This document shows, one piece after another, positions 8,680 through 17,738 of a stretch of DNA of 64,000 nt. The stretch is from assembly GCA_014650015.1 (NCBI GenBank), contig BMUD01000001.1, forward strand, positions 414,197-478,196, in the 5' to 3' direction. How positions within the stretch are numbered: the stretch's first letter is position 1; each line of letters starts with the position of its first letter. The notes beneath the pieces were generated by a model, which was given only the letters and a program-made list of their open reading frames with translations, ran no database searches and had not been told where the DNA came from. The position numbers and the translations under genes are program-made. The DNA is from Streptomyces griseoloalbus (GTDB taxonomy: Bacteria; Actinomycetota; Actinomycetes; Streptomycetales; Streptomycetaceae).

Positions 8680-9933
8680 TCAGAACCCGTGCGGCAGCCA
8701 CGGCGCCACGCCCGCGCTGCCGAACGCCAGGGACGCCTCCGCCAGCGCACCGCGCCGCAGTTCGCGCACCCGGCCGGCCGCCGCGAGCGCCGCGAGGCTC
8801 ACCCCGCCCAGATACGCCGCGCCCAACTCCCTCACCGACAGGGCGAGATCCGCCGTGTCCTGGGTGCGCTCGCAGGACGCCCCCTTGGCGTCCCCGCTCA
8901 GCCGCCAACGCCCCGCGTTCCACGGGCAGAAGACGTCCTCCACCTCGAACACGACGTCCACCGGCGTCTGGTACGTCCGCGCCCGCAGCGCCGAGCCGAC
9001 CTCCACCAGCCGCAGGTACAGCGAGTCCCGTACCTCCGGCCGGCACCGGCGGATGTCCGACACCATGTACTGCCACGCCTCGTCCACCGGCCGGCCCCGC
9101 GCCACCAGCGTCGACGTCAGGTCGACACCGAACAGGAACCGCCACAGCGCGCCGTCCGCCGCCGGATCCAGCGCGGCGAGGTCGCTCAGGACCACCGAGC
9201 CGTCGTGCCCCGCCGGACCGTAGTGCGGCTTCACCCGGAACCGCGCGTACCCGACCGTCTCACCGCCCCGCTCGGCGACGACGCACTGCAGCGGCGACGC
9301 TCCGTCCCGGCCGCCCGCCGGGTCGACCGTCCCCAGCCGCTCCCAGCCGGGCCGGCGCGCCAGCATCCCCGGCCGCCCCGGCACCAGCCGGGCGTACACC
9401 GCCTCGCACGCGTCGAGCACATCGGCGGGCACCGCGTACCGCAGCCGTACGTCGTCGGTGCCGGGCGGGACGGACAGACTCGTGCGACGCGTGTCGATCT
9501 CGGCGTTCATCTGGAAGGCCGCCGCCCCGTACCCGAACCGGCCGTAGATCGCCGGCTCGGAGGCCGTGAGCACCGCCAGCGGCTCGCCCCACGACCGCAC
9601 GTCGTCCAGCTGCCGCCGCATCATCGACCTCAGCACCCCGCGCCGCCGGTGCGTGGCGGCCACACTCACCATGGTGACGCCCGCGGCCGGCACGGAATCA
9701 CCGCCGGGCACCGTCAGCCGGAACGAGAACGCGCCCGCCGTCCCCACGCACTCGTCCCCGTCCCAGACACCCAGGGAACGGTCGAACTCGGTGAACGAGT
9801 TCCACAGCTCACGCTCCTCGTCCCCCTCCGGAATCCCGCCGAAGGCGCGGGAGAGGTTCGCGTACCACTTGTCCCAATCGTCCGGCCGCAGCGCTCGAAG
9901 TCCGGTCGCGGGGTCCGCCTGCTCGTTCGCCAT
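8680..9933 (-). CDS. Eis-like GNAT N-acetyltransferase
   Basis: A 417-residue protein with the layout of Eis: an N-terminal GNAT domain, a central GNAT-like domain and an SCP2-like C-terminal domain. The acetyl-CoA loop is VSVAATHRRRGVLRSMM near residues 90-106, and YGRFGYG follows as in Eis proteins. The chain ends in an aromatic residue (PHGF); in characterised Eis enzymes the terminal carboxylate is catalytic. Eis proteins acetylate amines including aminoglycosides; the substrate here is unknown. I start at ATG 9933 (MANEQADP) because the longer frame adds 20 residues of atypical sequence. It is convergent with the glycosylase gene. Confidence 0.88.
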   Translation of the reverse strand: MANEQADPATGLRALRPDDWDKWYANLSRAFGGIPEGDEERELWNSFTEFDRSLGVWDGDECVGTAGAFSFRLTVPGGDSVPAAGVTMVSVAATHRRRGVLRSMMRRQLDDVRSWGEPLAVLTASEPAIYGRFGYGAAAFQMNAEIDTRRTSLSVPPGTDDVRLRYAVPADVLDACEAVYARLVPGRPGMLARRPGWERLGTVDPAGGRDGASPLQCVVAERGGETVGYARFRVKPHYGPAGHDGSVVLSDLAALDPAADGALWRFLFGVDLTSTLVARGRPVDEAWQYMVSDIRRCRPEVRDSLYLRLVEVGSALRARTYQTPVDVVFEVEDVFCPWNAGRWRLSGDAKGASCERTQDTADLALSVRELGAAYLGGVSLAALAAAGRVRELRRGALAEASLAFGSAGVAPWLPHGF

Positions 9934-10096
9934 GAGCCATGCGTACCAGGGTCGTACGGGACGAGCGACGCATTTTCTCCCGGTCGGCCACACGACGGCC
10001 CCAGGTGCAGTTCACTGTGAGTTCGGTCCCCGTCAGGGGGGACAACCAGGACCTCCCGTGCCAAGCGGCCGGTCCGATGGATAGGGTCCCGAACTA

Positions 10097-11275
10097 ATGG
10101 CAGCAGGACGACAGCGGCGCGCGGAAGCCGACACGTTCACGGCCCGGTTGAAGAAGCAGTGGCACCGGGCCCGGGTCGGCATGCGCCGGTCCGCCGTCGA
10201 CTACTTCCGCGGGGACGGCTCCGACTGGATCGCGCTCGCCGGACTGCTCCTGACCGTCCCGCTGATCGCGGCCGGGACACTCGCCAACTCCGTGTGGTGC
10301 GCACCGGCCGCACTGGTCCTCCCCATCGTCGCGGGCGGTCTGCTGCTGCGCCCGGCGAGCCTGCTCGGCCTCTACGCGGCGGCGGCGACCGCGCTGATCG
10401 TCGAGTCGGTGCAACTCGGCCCCTACACCGAGGGCGCGGCCCGGGTCACACCCGGCGTGGTCCTCACCGTCGCGGCCTGCGGCTTCTTCGGGCTGCTCGT
10501 CGCCCAGTTCCGCAGCCGGGTGGGCGTGCCCTGGCGGCGCGGCGGCACCATGCTGTTCGACCTGCGCGAACGCATCCGGGTGCAGAGCAAGCTGCCGAAG
10601 CTGCCGGACGGCTGGCACCGGGAGATGGCGCTGCGCCCGGCGGGCGGGCAGTCGTTCTCGGGCGACTTCGTGGTGGCGGCCCGCACCAACGGCGGGCGCA
10701 CGCTCGAGGTCGTGCTGACGGACGTCTCCGGCAAGGGCATGGACGCCGGTTCGCGCGCCCTGCTGCTGTCGGGCGCCTTCGGCGGACTGCTCGGCAGCCT
10801 GCCCCCGCACGCCTTCCTCCCGGCCGCCAACGGCTATCTGCTCCGCCAGGACTGGGAGGAGGGCTTCGCCACCTCCATCCACCTGGTGCTCGACCTGGAC
10901 TCCGGGGACTACGAGCTGTACTCCGCCGGGCACCCGCCGGGCCTCCAGCTCAGCGCGGGCAGCGGCCGCTGGGAGGAGAAGGTGGCCGACGGCCCCCTGC
11001 TGGGCGTGTACGACGGCGCCCAGTTCCACCCGGTGAAGGGCTCCCTGCGCCCCGGGGACGTGCTGATGCTGTTCACCGACGGTCTGGTGGAGACCTCCGA
11101 CCGGGACATCGTCGAGGGCATCGACCGTCTCACCGGCGAGGCCGACCGCTATGTCGCCGGCGGCTTCCACGGCGCCGCCTGGCACCTCATCGAGGCGGTC
11201 GCCAAGGACGTCAACGACGACCGGGCCCTGCTGCTCATCTGCCGGGAGGGTCCGACGGCGACGGCGGCCCGCTGA
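10097..11275 (+). CDS. Membrane-anchored PP2C/SpoIIE-type serine phosphatase
   Basis: A 392-residue regulatory phosphatase. The N-terminal 130 residues are a basic stretch followed by hydrophobic segments (for example LAGLLLTVPLIAAGTL). The cytoplasmic catalytic domain then shows the PP2C metal-site motifs LTDVSGKGMDA, YSAGHPPG, LFTDGLVETSDRD and VNDDRALLLI in order. Such proteins in Streptomyces dephosphorylate anti-anti-sigma factors or similar partners; no sensor domain such as PAS or GAF is visible. The ATG at 10097 is divergent from the Eis-like gene. The small HD hydrolase gene begins 26 bases after its stop, so the two are probably one transcript. Confidence 0.92.
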   Translation: MAAGRQRRAEADTFTARLKKQWHRARVGMRRSAVDYFRGDGSDWIALAGLLLTVPLIAAGTLANSVWCAPAALVLPIVAGGLLLRPASLLGLYAAAATALIVESVQLGPYTEGAARVTPGVVLTVAACGFFGLLVAQFRSRVGVPWRRGGTMLFDLRERIRVQSKLPKLPDGWHREMALRPAGGQSFSGDFVVAARTNGGRTLEVVLTDVSGKGMDAGSRALLLSGAFGGLLGSLPPHAFLPAANGYLLRQDWEEGFATSIHLVLDLDSGDYELYSAGHPPGLQLSAGSGRWEEKVADGPLLGVYDGAQFHPVKGSLRPGDVLMLFTDGLVETSDRDIVEGIDRLTGEADRYVAGGFHGAAWHLIEAVAKDVNDDRALLLICREGPTATAAR

Positions 11276-11301
11276 CCCGTGCGTCGGGGCATACTCGGCC
11301 G

Positions 11302-11778
11302 ATGACCGAGACACCGCAGACCCCGCTGACCCCGGCCCAGGTCGAGGCCGCCGCCCGCGCCGCGCACGCCGGGCAGACCGACAAGGCGGGCCGGCCCTAC
11401 GCCGAGCACCTGAGGGCCGTCGCCGAGGGAGTGCGGGCCCGGGGCGGCGACGAGGAGCAGATCGCGGCGGCCTGGCTGCACGACGCGGTGGAGGACGACA
11501 GGCTGACGGAGCGGTGGCTGCACGAGGCCGCGCTGACCCGGCGGACCAAGGACATCGTCCTCGCGGTCACCAAACGGTCCGGGGAGCCGCCCGAGGCGTA
11601 CGCGGCCCGCATCCTCGCCACCCCCGGCGCGCTGCTGGTGAAGGAGGCGGACCTGGCGCACAACGCCGACCCGGCCCGCCTCGCCGTACTGGACGAGGCG
11701 ACCCGCACACGACTGACCGAGAAGTACACGCGGATGCGCGCACTCCTCGGTCTCGGGGCGGGGGAGGGGAACTCCTAA
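11302..11778 (+). CDS. Small HD-domain hydrolase resembling the RelA/SpoT hydrolase half (MESH1-like)
   Basis: A 158-residue single-domain HD protein. H22 in AHAGQTDKAG, PYAEHL at 33-38, the LHDAVED motif with H60, D61, E64 and D65, and the late KEADLAHNAD block match the metal-binding and ED residues of the (p)ppGpp hydrolase domain of SpoT and of MESH1. There is no synthetase, TGS or ACT domain. By family knowledge the reaction would be hydrolysis of the 3'-pyrophosphate of (p)ppGpp or a related nucleotide; this is inference. It lies 26 bases behind a SpoIIE-type phosphatase gene, and its stop overlaps that of the convergent acyltransferase by 4 bases. Confidence 0.85.
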   Translation: MTETPQTPLTPAQVEAAARAAHAGQTDKAGRPYAEHLRAVAEGVRARGGDEEQIAAAWLHDAVEDDRLTERWLHEAALTRRTKDIVLAVTKRSGEPPEAYAARILATPGALLVKEADLAHNADPARLAVLDEATRTRLTEKYTRMRALLGLGAGEGNS

Positions 11779-12968
11779 GCGGAGACCTTCTCGCGGGTCT
11801 CCTTCTTCCCCTCTTCCCGGCGCTCGCGTTCGCGGGCCAGTTCGGCGGCGTCCCGCTTGAACGCCCACTCCATCCTCGGCTCCATCGCGAACCGGAAGAT
11901 CCGCCGCACCGGCCTGGTGCACAGCAGTGTCACGAGGACCGCCGCGAGGACGCTCACGGCGATCTCACCGAGCGGCTGGTGCAGCACGGAGTGCTCGAAC
12001 CAGCCCTGGTATTCGCCGGCCTTCACCACGAAGCCGTGCAGCAGATAGCCGTACAGCGTGCCCGCGCCCAGCGCGGTGAACCACATGTGGCGGCGCGGCA
12101 CCCACGCGAAGAAGCAGGCGGTCAGCAGGAGCGAGCAGCCGAACATCGCGAGCACCATGACCGGCCCGGCCCACCACGGCGCGCCCAGCTCCTGCGCGGC
12201 GTCACGGTGGTAGAACCACGCGGTGTTCATCCGCGGCACCGCCCACCAGCCGACGGCCAGCGCCGCCGCGAAGACCGGCACCGACGCGATCCGCACCGAA
12301 CGCCGGCGCACCATGTGGAAGTGCTCGGGCCTCATGCACAGACCGAGCACGAAGTACGGCAGGAACTGCAGCACGCGCTGCAGGTCGAGGTCGTCGCCGA
12401 TCTCGGGGGTGGCACTGGCCAGCATGGCGATGCCGAGGGCCAGCGGCAGCGGGTGCCGTACCGCGTTCCAGATCGGCGTGGTCAGCCGCCAGACGAACAG
12501 CGCGACCAGGAACCAGGTCAGGTACCAGGGGTCGAGAAGGCTGATCTCCTGCTGCGGATCGCTGTCGACGACCCGCTTGAAGAGGGGATAGGCGGTCTCG
12601 AAGACGATGTACGGCACCGCGACACCGGTGATCAGCCGCCGCAGCCGGTCGGGGCGCATGTCGAAACTGCGCGAGAAGAAGCCGGAGATGATGATGAAGG
12701 CCGGCATGTGGAACGTGTACACGACCGTGTACGCCGCCTCCAGGATCCGGCTGTCGCCCTTGATGGGCTCCCAGGCGTGACCGATCGCCACCAGCACGAT
12801 CGCCAGGTACTTGGCGTTGTCGAAGAACGCGTCGCGCTGTTTGCCGGACGGCGCGGGCCGGCCGCTCTGCTCGTTCTCCGTACGCGGGCTCGGCACTCCG
12901 GGCGCCGGTGAAGGTGACGGAGGAAGCGGCGTTCTGCGGTTGCCGTACGGTCGCTGCGAGTTCGTCAC
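11775..12968 (-). CDS. Membrane acyltransferase family 3 protein
   Basis: A 397-residue integral membrane protein of the acyltransferase-3 (OafB/NodX-like) family, members of which O-acylate sugars or lipids. The start of the fold is FFDNAKYLAIVLVAIGHAW (conserved H in TM1), followed by FHMPAFIIISGFFSR and about ten hydrophobic segments. A Pro/Ser-rich N-terminus precedes it, and the C-terminus is a highly charged helix (ELARERERREEGKKETREK). Substrate not assignable; a cell-wall or exported glycan is plausible. Its TAG stop overlaps the TAA of the convergent HD gene. The ATG at 12968 is the first in frame; a shorter form starting near the TM region cannot be excluded. Confidence 0.87.
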   Translation of the reverse strand: MTNSQRPYGNRRTPLPPSPSPAPGVPSPRTENEQSGRPAPSGKQRDAFFDNAKYLAIVLVAIGHAWEPIKGDSRILEAAYTVVYTFHMPAFIIISGFFSRSFDMRPDRLRRLITGVAVPYIVFETAYPLFKRVVDSDPQQEISLLDPWYLTWFLVALFVWRLTTPIWNAVRHPLPLALGIAMLASATPEIGDDLDLQRVLQFLPYFVLGLCMRPEHFHMVRRRSVRIASVPVFAAALAVGWWAVPRMNTAWFYHRDAAQELGAPWWAGPVMVLAMFGCSLLLTACFFAWVPRRHMWFTALGAGTLYGYLLHGFVVKAGEYQGWFEHSVLHQPLGEIAVSVLAAVLVTLLCTRPVRRIFRFAMEPRMEWAFKRDAAELARERERREEGKKETREKVSA

Positions 12969-13590
12969 TGACCCTCCCGGCGGGGACTCGGGGAGGCGAT
13001 CGGTGAGCTCGCTGCGCTTGCGGGGGACGAGGCAGCGTGGAACATCTGAGGCACCCTAGCGTTGTCCGCGGGATTTCGTAAAACGCCCGACGTCATTCCT
13101 GCGTATTCGGTCCGGGTACCCCGTGTGGGGGAAAGTGCGCGCCTCCGGGGACGTGATGGTCAACACAGTGTGCGAGTAAGGGGCTTATCCGGCACACCGG
13201 GCGACCTTGTCATGATTATTCCGGACTAAACCGTGCATAAGACCGGCAGGCGACTCCGGTGAAATGTCCGCCTTCGTTCGCGTTTTCCGGCCGCCCTGTG
13301 GGTGTGTCGGGGACTCTGTGGCAGTAATTCGATTCGGCTGCGAACGCATTGTGTGGATACGGAAACGGTCCGGTCGAATTACCTGTGCGGGTGTGCCTTC
13401 GAATTGCCGTACGGCACGGAGTCGTCGGCCCGCGCGGGCCAACCGCGCAGGGGCACAGGACAGGGTGTGGCGGACGATGCGTCAGTCGCCGGTTAGGGCG
13501 GCCATGTTGGTGGCACGATGGTTCTGGCGGGGTGCGCGGGGTCGCGTCGCCCGGGCCGGGGAACCGAACCGACCAAGGGTGTGATCAGTT
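12969..13590. other. Long intergenic region, no supported gene
   Basis: About 620 bases with lower GC than the surrounding genes (for example the stretch around 13190-13400). The open frames here have unlike-Streptomyces residue content and mutually overlapping antisense copies, so I do not call them. It probably contains the promoter of the acyltransferase (minus) and of the 64-aa peptide gene (plus). A regulatory RNA is possible, but I see no strong hairpin. Confidence 0.4.
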
Positions 13591-13785
13591 GTGGCCATTT
13601 CACTGTCTGTGGTGCTTCTGTTGGCGATCATCCTGGTGGTGCTGATCAGAGGCGGGTCCCTCAAGGCCGGGCCGGCGGTCGTCGCCGTCCTCTTCGGCTT
13701 CTTCCTCGCCTCCACCGGCATGGCCGACGACATCCAGCGGTTCCTGGACTCGATAGCCGGGATGATCAACTCGATCAGCTTCTGA
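13591..13785 (+). CDS. 64-aa membrane peptide, conserved-hypothetical type
   Basis: Starts with GTG and encodes 64 residues: a first hydrophobic helix (SLSVVLLLAIILVVLIRGG), a second (PAVVAVLFGFFLASTGM), then an amphipathic tail DDIQRFLDSIAGMINS. GC at third positions is typical of the genome, unlike the flanking spacer, which supports real coding. It looks like a two-helix membrane peptide with a cytoplasmic or surface-lying tail. I do not recognise a function. Ribosome site is weak (AAGGGTG 12 bases upstream). Confidence 0.7.
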   Translation: MAISLSVVLLLAIILVVLIRGGSLKAGPAVVAVLFGFFLASTGMADDIQRFLDSIAGMINSISF

Positions 13786-14026
13786 CCCCGCCCCGCCCCG
13801 CGCGGAGATCCCCGACCGACCTGGCAGAACGCCGGCCTGCGCGTGCGCTGCGTGCCGGCGAGCGGGCTCATGCGACGTCGCGTACGGGTGGCGGGTGCGT
13901 GGCGGGCAACCGCCGGGTCGAAGAGCGCCGCGGCCGAGCGGCCGAGTCCGTTCCGGCGGCTCTCGCCCCGGACATCCGGCACGGCACGCAGGGGGCACGC
14001 CGGACCGAACACCGCCCCCGGACGTG

Positions 14027-14070
14027 ATCAGGGCCAGGCCGGAGGATCGATCCTCCGACCTGGCCCTGAT
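14027..14070 (-). terminator. 44-base near-perfect hairpin downstream of tRNA-Gly
   Basis: ATCAGGGCCAGG..GGAGGATC pairs with GATCCTCC..CCTGGCCCTGAT with one internal mismatch pair and essentially no loop. It lies 9 bases past the 3' end of tRNA-Gly on the minus strand, so it most likely terminates that transcript. Confidence 0.8.
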
Positions 14071-14078
14071 GCGTCCAG

Positions 14079-14149
14079 AGCGGGCGACGGGAATCGAACC
14101 CGCGTAGCTAGTTTGGAAGACTAGGGCTCTACCATTGAGCTACGCCCGC
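14079..14149 (-). tRNA. tRNA-Gly (anticodon TCC)
   Basis: The minus strand gives a 71-base cloverleaf starting GCGGGCG, with D-arm AGCTCAATGGTAGAGC, anticodon loop CTTCCAA (anticodon TCC), T-arm loop TTCGATT and acceptor CGCCCGC with discriminator T. CCA is not encoded. It is divergent from tRNA-Pro. Confidence 0.97.
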
Positions 14150-14314
14150 ACAGCGCGCGCCGCGGATCGGTGACCGCGGCACTGACAGGCATCGTAGCGG
14201 GTAGTGCCCCCTCGTCGCACACCCCGTTCCCGCCCCGCCGCCGGCGTCGCGCCGCGCCCGGGAAATGCGGCGGCCCCTGTGCCTGGGTGCATGTACCCTA
14301 CGTCTCGCACCAGA

Positions 14315-14391
14315 CGGGGTGTGGCGCAGCTTGGTAGCGCGTCCGCTTTGGGAGCGGAAGGCCGTGGGTTCAAATCCCGCCACCCCGACCA
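14315..14391 (+). tRNA. tRNA-Pro (anticodon TGG)
   Basis: The acceptor arm CGGGGTG pairs with CACCCCG; the anticodon stem encloses TTTGGGA (anticodon TGG) and the T-loop is TTCAAAT. The discriminator is A at 14388 and CCA appears to be encoded (14389-14391). TACCCT at 14294-14299 could be its -10 element. Confidence 0.97.
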
Positions 14392-14422
14392 CCCGGTCGA
14401 TCACGTATCCGTTGATCGCCTT

Positions 14423-14451
14423 TTGGGCGCCGTAGCCGCTGCCGTTACTAT
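14423..14451 (+). promoter_or_regulatory. Candidate tig promoter
   Basis: TTGGGC at 14423-14428 and TACTAT at 14446-14451 with a 17-base spacer, about 110 bases upstream of the tig start and downstream of tRNA-Pro. Confidence 0.5.
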
Positions 14452-14561
14452 GCAAGCTGCACGCCCGTGTGTCTCAGCGTCTGAAGTCCTCCGGGCGGCG
14501 AATCGGCCGGACCGCTCTGGTCCCGGCAGAACCGAGAAGTCAGCCACAAGGAGACCGAACC

Positions 14562-15962
14562 GTGAAGAGCGCCGTGGAGACCCTGAACCCGACTCGGGTT
14601 CGGCTCACTGTCGAGGTGCCCTTCGAGGAGCTCAAGGACAGCCTCGACGCGGCGTACAAGAAGATCAACCAGCAGGTCACGGTGAAGGGCTTCCGCAAGG
14701 GCAAGGTCCCGGCCCGGGTCATCGACCAGCGGTTCGGCCGCGGTGCGGTGCTGGAGGAGGCCGTCAACGACGCCCTCCCGAAGTTCTACACCGACGCGGT
14801 CAACGAGGCCGAGCTGAACCCGCTGGGCCAGCCCGAGGTCGACATCACGGAGCTGAAGGACGGCGAGACGCTGAACTTCACCGCCGAGGTCGACATCCGC
14901 CCCGCCATCGAGATCCCGGACTACTCCGGCATCGAGGTCGAGGTCGACGCCGTCGAGGTCAGCGACGAGGACGTCGAGAAGTCGGTCGAGCAGCTCCGCG
15001 AGCGCTTCGCCTCCACCTCCCCGGTGGAGCGCGCCGCCGAGGACGGCGACGTCGTGACCATCGACCTGGAGGCCAAGGTCGACGGTGAGATCCTGGAGGA
15101 CGGCGTCGCCAGCGGCGTCTCCTACACCATCGGCTCGGGCGAGCTGCTCGACGGCATCGACGACGCCGTCAGGGGCCTGTCCGCCGACGGCGAGGCCACC
15201 TTCACCTCCGAGCTGAAGGGCGGCTCCGCGGCGGGCAAGGAGGCCGAGGTCACCGTCAAGGTCACCCAGGTCGCCGCCCGCGAGCTGCCGGAGCTGGACG
15301 ACGAGTTCGCCCAGCTCGCGTCCGAGTTCGACACCCTCGAGGAGCTGAAGGCGGACAGCCGCAAGCGCCTGGAGAACATGAAGCAGTACGACCAGGCCAC
15401 GCAGGCCCAGGAGCGCGTCCTGGAGAAGCTGCTCGAGCTGGTCGAGGTCCCGGTCCCCGAGAAGCTGCTCGAGGACGAGATCAACACCCGTAAGCACAAC
15501 CTCGAGCACCACCAGCTCGGCCAGATGGGCCTCGACCTCGCGAAGTACCTGGAGATCCAGGGCAAGACCGAGGAGGAGTTCGAGACCGAGACCCGTGAGG
15601 CCGCGGTCAAGGGCATCAAGACCCAGTTCGTGCTCGACGAGCTCGTCAAGCAGGAGAAGCTGAACGTCAACCAGGAGGAGCTCACCGAGCACCTCATGCG
15701 CCGTGCCGCCTCCTCCGGCATGTCCCCCGACCAGTTCGCCCAGGCCGTCGTCGAGCAGGGCCAGGTCCCGCTCCTCGTCGGTGAGGTCGCCCGCGGCAAG
15801 GCCCTGGCCGTCGTGGTCGAGAAGGCCACGGTCAAGGACACCAACGGCGAGATCGTCGACCTCGACGACGAGGAGGACGAGGCGGACACCGCCGAGGCCG
15901 CCACCGAGTCGACCGAGGCCGAGGCCGGCGAGGCCGCCGCCGAGGAGAAGACCGAGGGCTGA
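14562..15962 (+). CDS. tig: Trigger factor (ribosome-associated chaperone, PPIase)
   Basis: Ribosome-bound chaperone that meets nascent chains at the exit tunnel. The 466-residue protein has the N-terminal ribosome-binding domain with the signature GFRKGKVP (residues about 45-52), a central FKBP-like domain starting near [17 protein letters not shown], and a long helical C-terminal domain. The tail is very acidic and Ala-rich ([15 protein letters not shown]). The GTG at 14562 is set by AAGGAG at 14548-14553, 8 bases upstream. It stands directly before clpP1-clpP2-clpX, the usual order. A hairpin follows the stop. Confidence 0.97.
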   Translation: MKSAVETLNPTRVRLTVEVPFEELKDSLDAAYKKINQQVTVKGFRKGKVPARVIDQRFGRGAVLEEAVNDALPKFYTDAVNEAELNPLGQPEVDITELKDGETLNFTAEVDIRPAIEIPDYSGIEVEVDAVEVSDEDVEKSVEQLRERFASTSPVERAAEDGDVVTIDLEAKVDGEILEDGVASGVSYTIGSGELLDGIDDAVRGLSADGEATFTSELKGGSAAGKEAEVTVKVTQVAARELPELDDEFAQLASEFDTLEELKADSRKRLENMKQYDQATQAQERVLEKLLELVEVPVPEKLLEDEINTRKHNLEHHQLGQMGLDLAKYLEIQGKTEEEFETETREAAVKGIKTQFVLDELVKQEKLNVNQEELTEHLMRRAASSGMSPDQFAQAVVEQGQVPLLVGEVARGKALAVVVEKATVKDTNGEIVDLDDEEDEADTAEAATESTEAEAGEAAAEEKTEG

Positions 15963-15991
15963 GCCGTCCGTCGGCTCCGAAGAGCGTGTGA

Positions 15992-16024
15992 CGGGCTCCG
16001 GGTACGTTGGTCACCCGGGGCCCG
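15992..16024 (+). terminator. tig terminator hairpin
   Basis: CGGGCTCCGGGT pairs with ACCCGGGGCCCG (one G-U) around a nine-base loop, 30 bases past the tig stop. It separates tig from clpP1. Confidence 0.7.
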
Positions 16025-16143
16025 TCCTCGTACCTCGGGGACAGCGGGGAACCGCGCGACCGGCCCCCACGGGCCGTGGCCGCCCGTGCTCCGTCGGGCT
16101 CAGGGCGAGAAGGCGCACCGGCGTCCCCGCGGAGTACACCGCG

Positions 16144-16159
16144 CTACGCCCCCGGCGAA
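16144..16159. promoter_or_regulatory. Candidate ClgR activator site
   Basis: TACGCCCCCGGCGAAC is an imperfect inverted repeat of the form (T/A)CGC-N5-GCGAA known for ClgR, the activator of clpP1 in actinobacteria. It lies 16 bases upstream of a candidate -35 element. The match is by eye and not scored. Confidence 0.45.
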
Positions 16160-16175
16160 CACTCCCGTTACCGGG

Positions 16176-16203
16176 ATTGCCCAGCGCAGCCACCGCGTTA
16201 GGG
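16176..16203 (+). promoter_or_regulatory. Candidate clpP1 promoter
   Basis: TTGCCC at 16176-16181 and TAGGGT at 16198-16203, 16 bases apart, about 100 bases upstream of the clpP1 start and just downstream of the candidate ClgR site. Confidence 0.45.
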
Positions 16204-16301
16204 TCCATGAATACGAGGGCACAGGAGTCACCGCATACGGCTCCGGCCCCGCAGGAAACGTAAGACGGCCCGGCGCCGTCGTAAGACGAGCAGGTGGATA
16301 C

Positions 16302-16919
16302 GTGACGAATCTGATGCCCTCCGCCGCCGGCGAGCCTTCCATCGGTGGTGGCCTCGGCGACCAGGTCTACAACCGGCTGCTCAACGAGCGGATCATCTTC
16401 CTCGGCCAGCCGGTCGACGACGACATCGCCAACAAGATCACCGCACAGCTGCTGCTCCTTGCCGCCGACCCGGACAAGGACATCTACCTGTACATCAACA
16501 GCCCCGGCGGTTCCATCACGGCCGGCATGGCGATCTACGACACCATGCAGTTCATCAAGAACGACGTGGTGACGATCGCCATGGGCCTGGCGGCCTCCAT
16601 GGGTCAGTTCCTGCTGAGCGCGGGCACTCCCGGCAAGCGCTTCGCGCTGCCGAACGCGGAGATCCTGATCCACCAGCCGTCCGCCGGCCTCGCCGGTTCG
16701 GCCTCGGACATCAAGATCCACGCCGAGCGGCTGCTGCACACCAAGAAGCGCATGGCCGAGCTGACGTCCCAGCACACCGGCCAGTCGGTCGAGCAGATCA
16801 CCCGTGACTCGGACCGTGACCGCTGGTTCGACGCCTTCGAGGCCAAGGAGTACGGCCTCATCGACGACGTCATCCCCACGGCCGCCGGCATGCCGGGCGG
16901 CGGCGGCACCGGGGCCTGA
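16302..16919 (+). CDS. clpP1: ATP-dependent Clp protease proteolytic subunit ClpP1
   Basis: Serine protease subunit forming the ClpP barrel that degrades unfolded proteins fed by ClpX or ClpC. From GTG 16302 ([15 protein letters not shown]) the product is 205 residues. The catalytic serine is S99 in GLAASMGQF, the histidine H124 in ILIHQPSAG, and the aspartate lies in the DRDRWF segment near 171-173. A longer frame to 16086 exists but AGGTGG just upstream supports 16302. It is followed by clpP2 111 bases later; actinobacterial ClpP1 and ClpP2 form a mixed tetradecamer. Confidence 0.97.
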   Translation: MTNLMPSAAGEPSIGGGLGDQVYNRLLNERIIFLGQPVDDDIANKITAQLLLLAADPDKDIYLYINSPGGSITAGMAIYDTMQFIKNDVVTIAMGLAASMGQFLLSAGTPGKRFALPNAEILIHQPSAGLAGSASDIKIHAERLLHTKKRMAELTSQHTGQSVEQITRDSDRDRWFDAFEAKEYGLIDDVIPTAAGMPGGGGTGA

Positions 16920-17030
16920 GCGGCCCCACGGGGCCCTTGTGGCCCCGTGGACCCCGCCGGCCCTCCCCGGGCCCGGTGAACAGCCCCAGCAGCCCCAGCC
17001 GACCGCCACAGCCCCTTTCCAGGAGACACC

Positions 17031-17711
17031 GTGAACGACTTCCCCGGCAGCGGCCTGTACGACCGCGCGCGTGCCGAGTACACCGGCCCCGCGGCCGAGT
17101 CCCGTTATGTCATCCCGCGCTTCGTCGAGCGCACCTCCCAGGGCATCCGCGAGTACGACCCGTACGCGAAGCTCTTCGAGGAGCGCGTGATCTTCCTCGG
17201 CGTCCAGATCGACGACGCCTCCGCCAACGACGTCATGGCGCAGCTGCTGTGCCTTGAGTCGATGGACCCCGACCGGGACATCTCGGTCTACATCAACAGC
17301 CCGGGCGGCTCCTTCACCGCGCTCACGGCCATCTACGACACGATGCAGTACGTGAAGCCGGACATCCAGACGGTCTGCATGGGCCAGGCGGCCTCCGCCG
17401 CCGCGGTCCTGCTGGCCGCCGGTACGCCCGGCAAGCGCATGGCGCTGCCGAACGCGCGCGTGCTGATCCACCAGCCGTACAGCGAGACGGGCCGCGGTCA
17501 GGTCTCCGACCTGGAGATCGCCGCCAACGAGATCCTCCGCATGCGCACGCAGCTGGAGGACATGCTGGCCAAGCACTCCACCCGGCCGATCGAGAAGATC
17601 CGCGAGGACATCGAGCGCGACAAGATCCTCACGGCCGAGGACGCGCTGCAGTACGGCCTGATCGACCAGATCATCTCCACCCGGAAGATGGACAACGCCA
17701 GCCTGCGCTGA
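17031..17711 (+). CDS. clpP2: ATP-dependent Clp protease proteolytic subunit ClpP2
   Basis: Second ClpP subunit, 226 residues, partner of ClpP1. It has a longer N-terminal leader ([20 protein letters not shown]) than ClpP1, then [18 protein letters not shown]. The active serine is S122 in [10 protein letters not shown] and the histidine H147 in [12 protein letters not shown] 17031 follows AGGAG by 6 bases. It is expected to be co-transcribed with clpP1; a long inverted repeat separates it from clpX. Confidence 0.97.
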   Translation: MNDFPGSGLYDRARAEYTGPAAESRYVIPRFVERTSQGIREYDPYAKLFEERVIFLGVQIDDASANDVMAQLLCLESMDPDRDISVYINSPGGSFTALTAIYDTMQYVKPDIQTVCMGQAASAAAVLLAAGTPGKRMALPNARVLIHQPYSETGRGQVSDLEIAANEILRMRTQLEDMLAKHSTRPIEKIREDIERDKILTAEDALQYGLIDQIISTRKMDNASLR

Positions 17712-17738
17712 CGCGAGGTGGGGGTGTAACGTCTGCCG

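Noticed and set aside
13185-13584. Short overlapping frames on both strands in the spacer before the 64-aa peptide
   Set aside because: No ribosome sites, atypical residue content and mutual antisense overlap; composition is non-coding.
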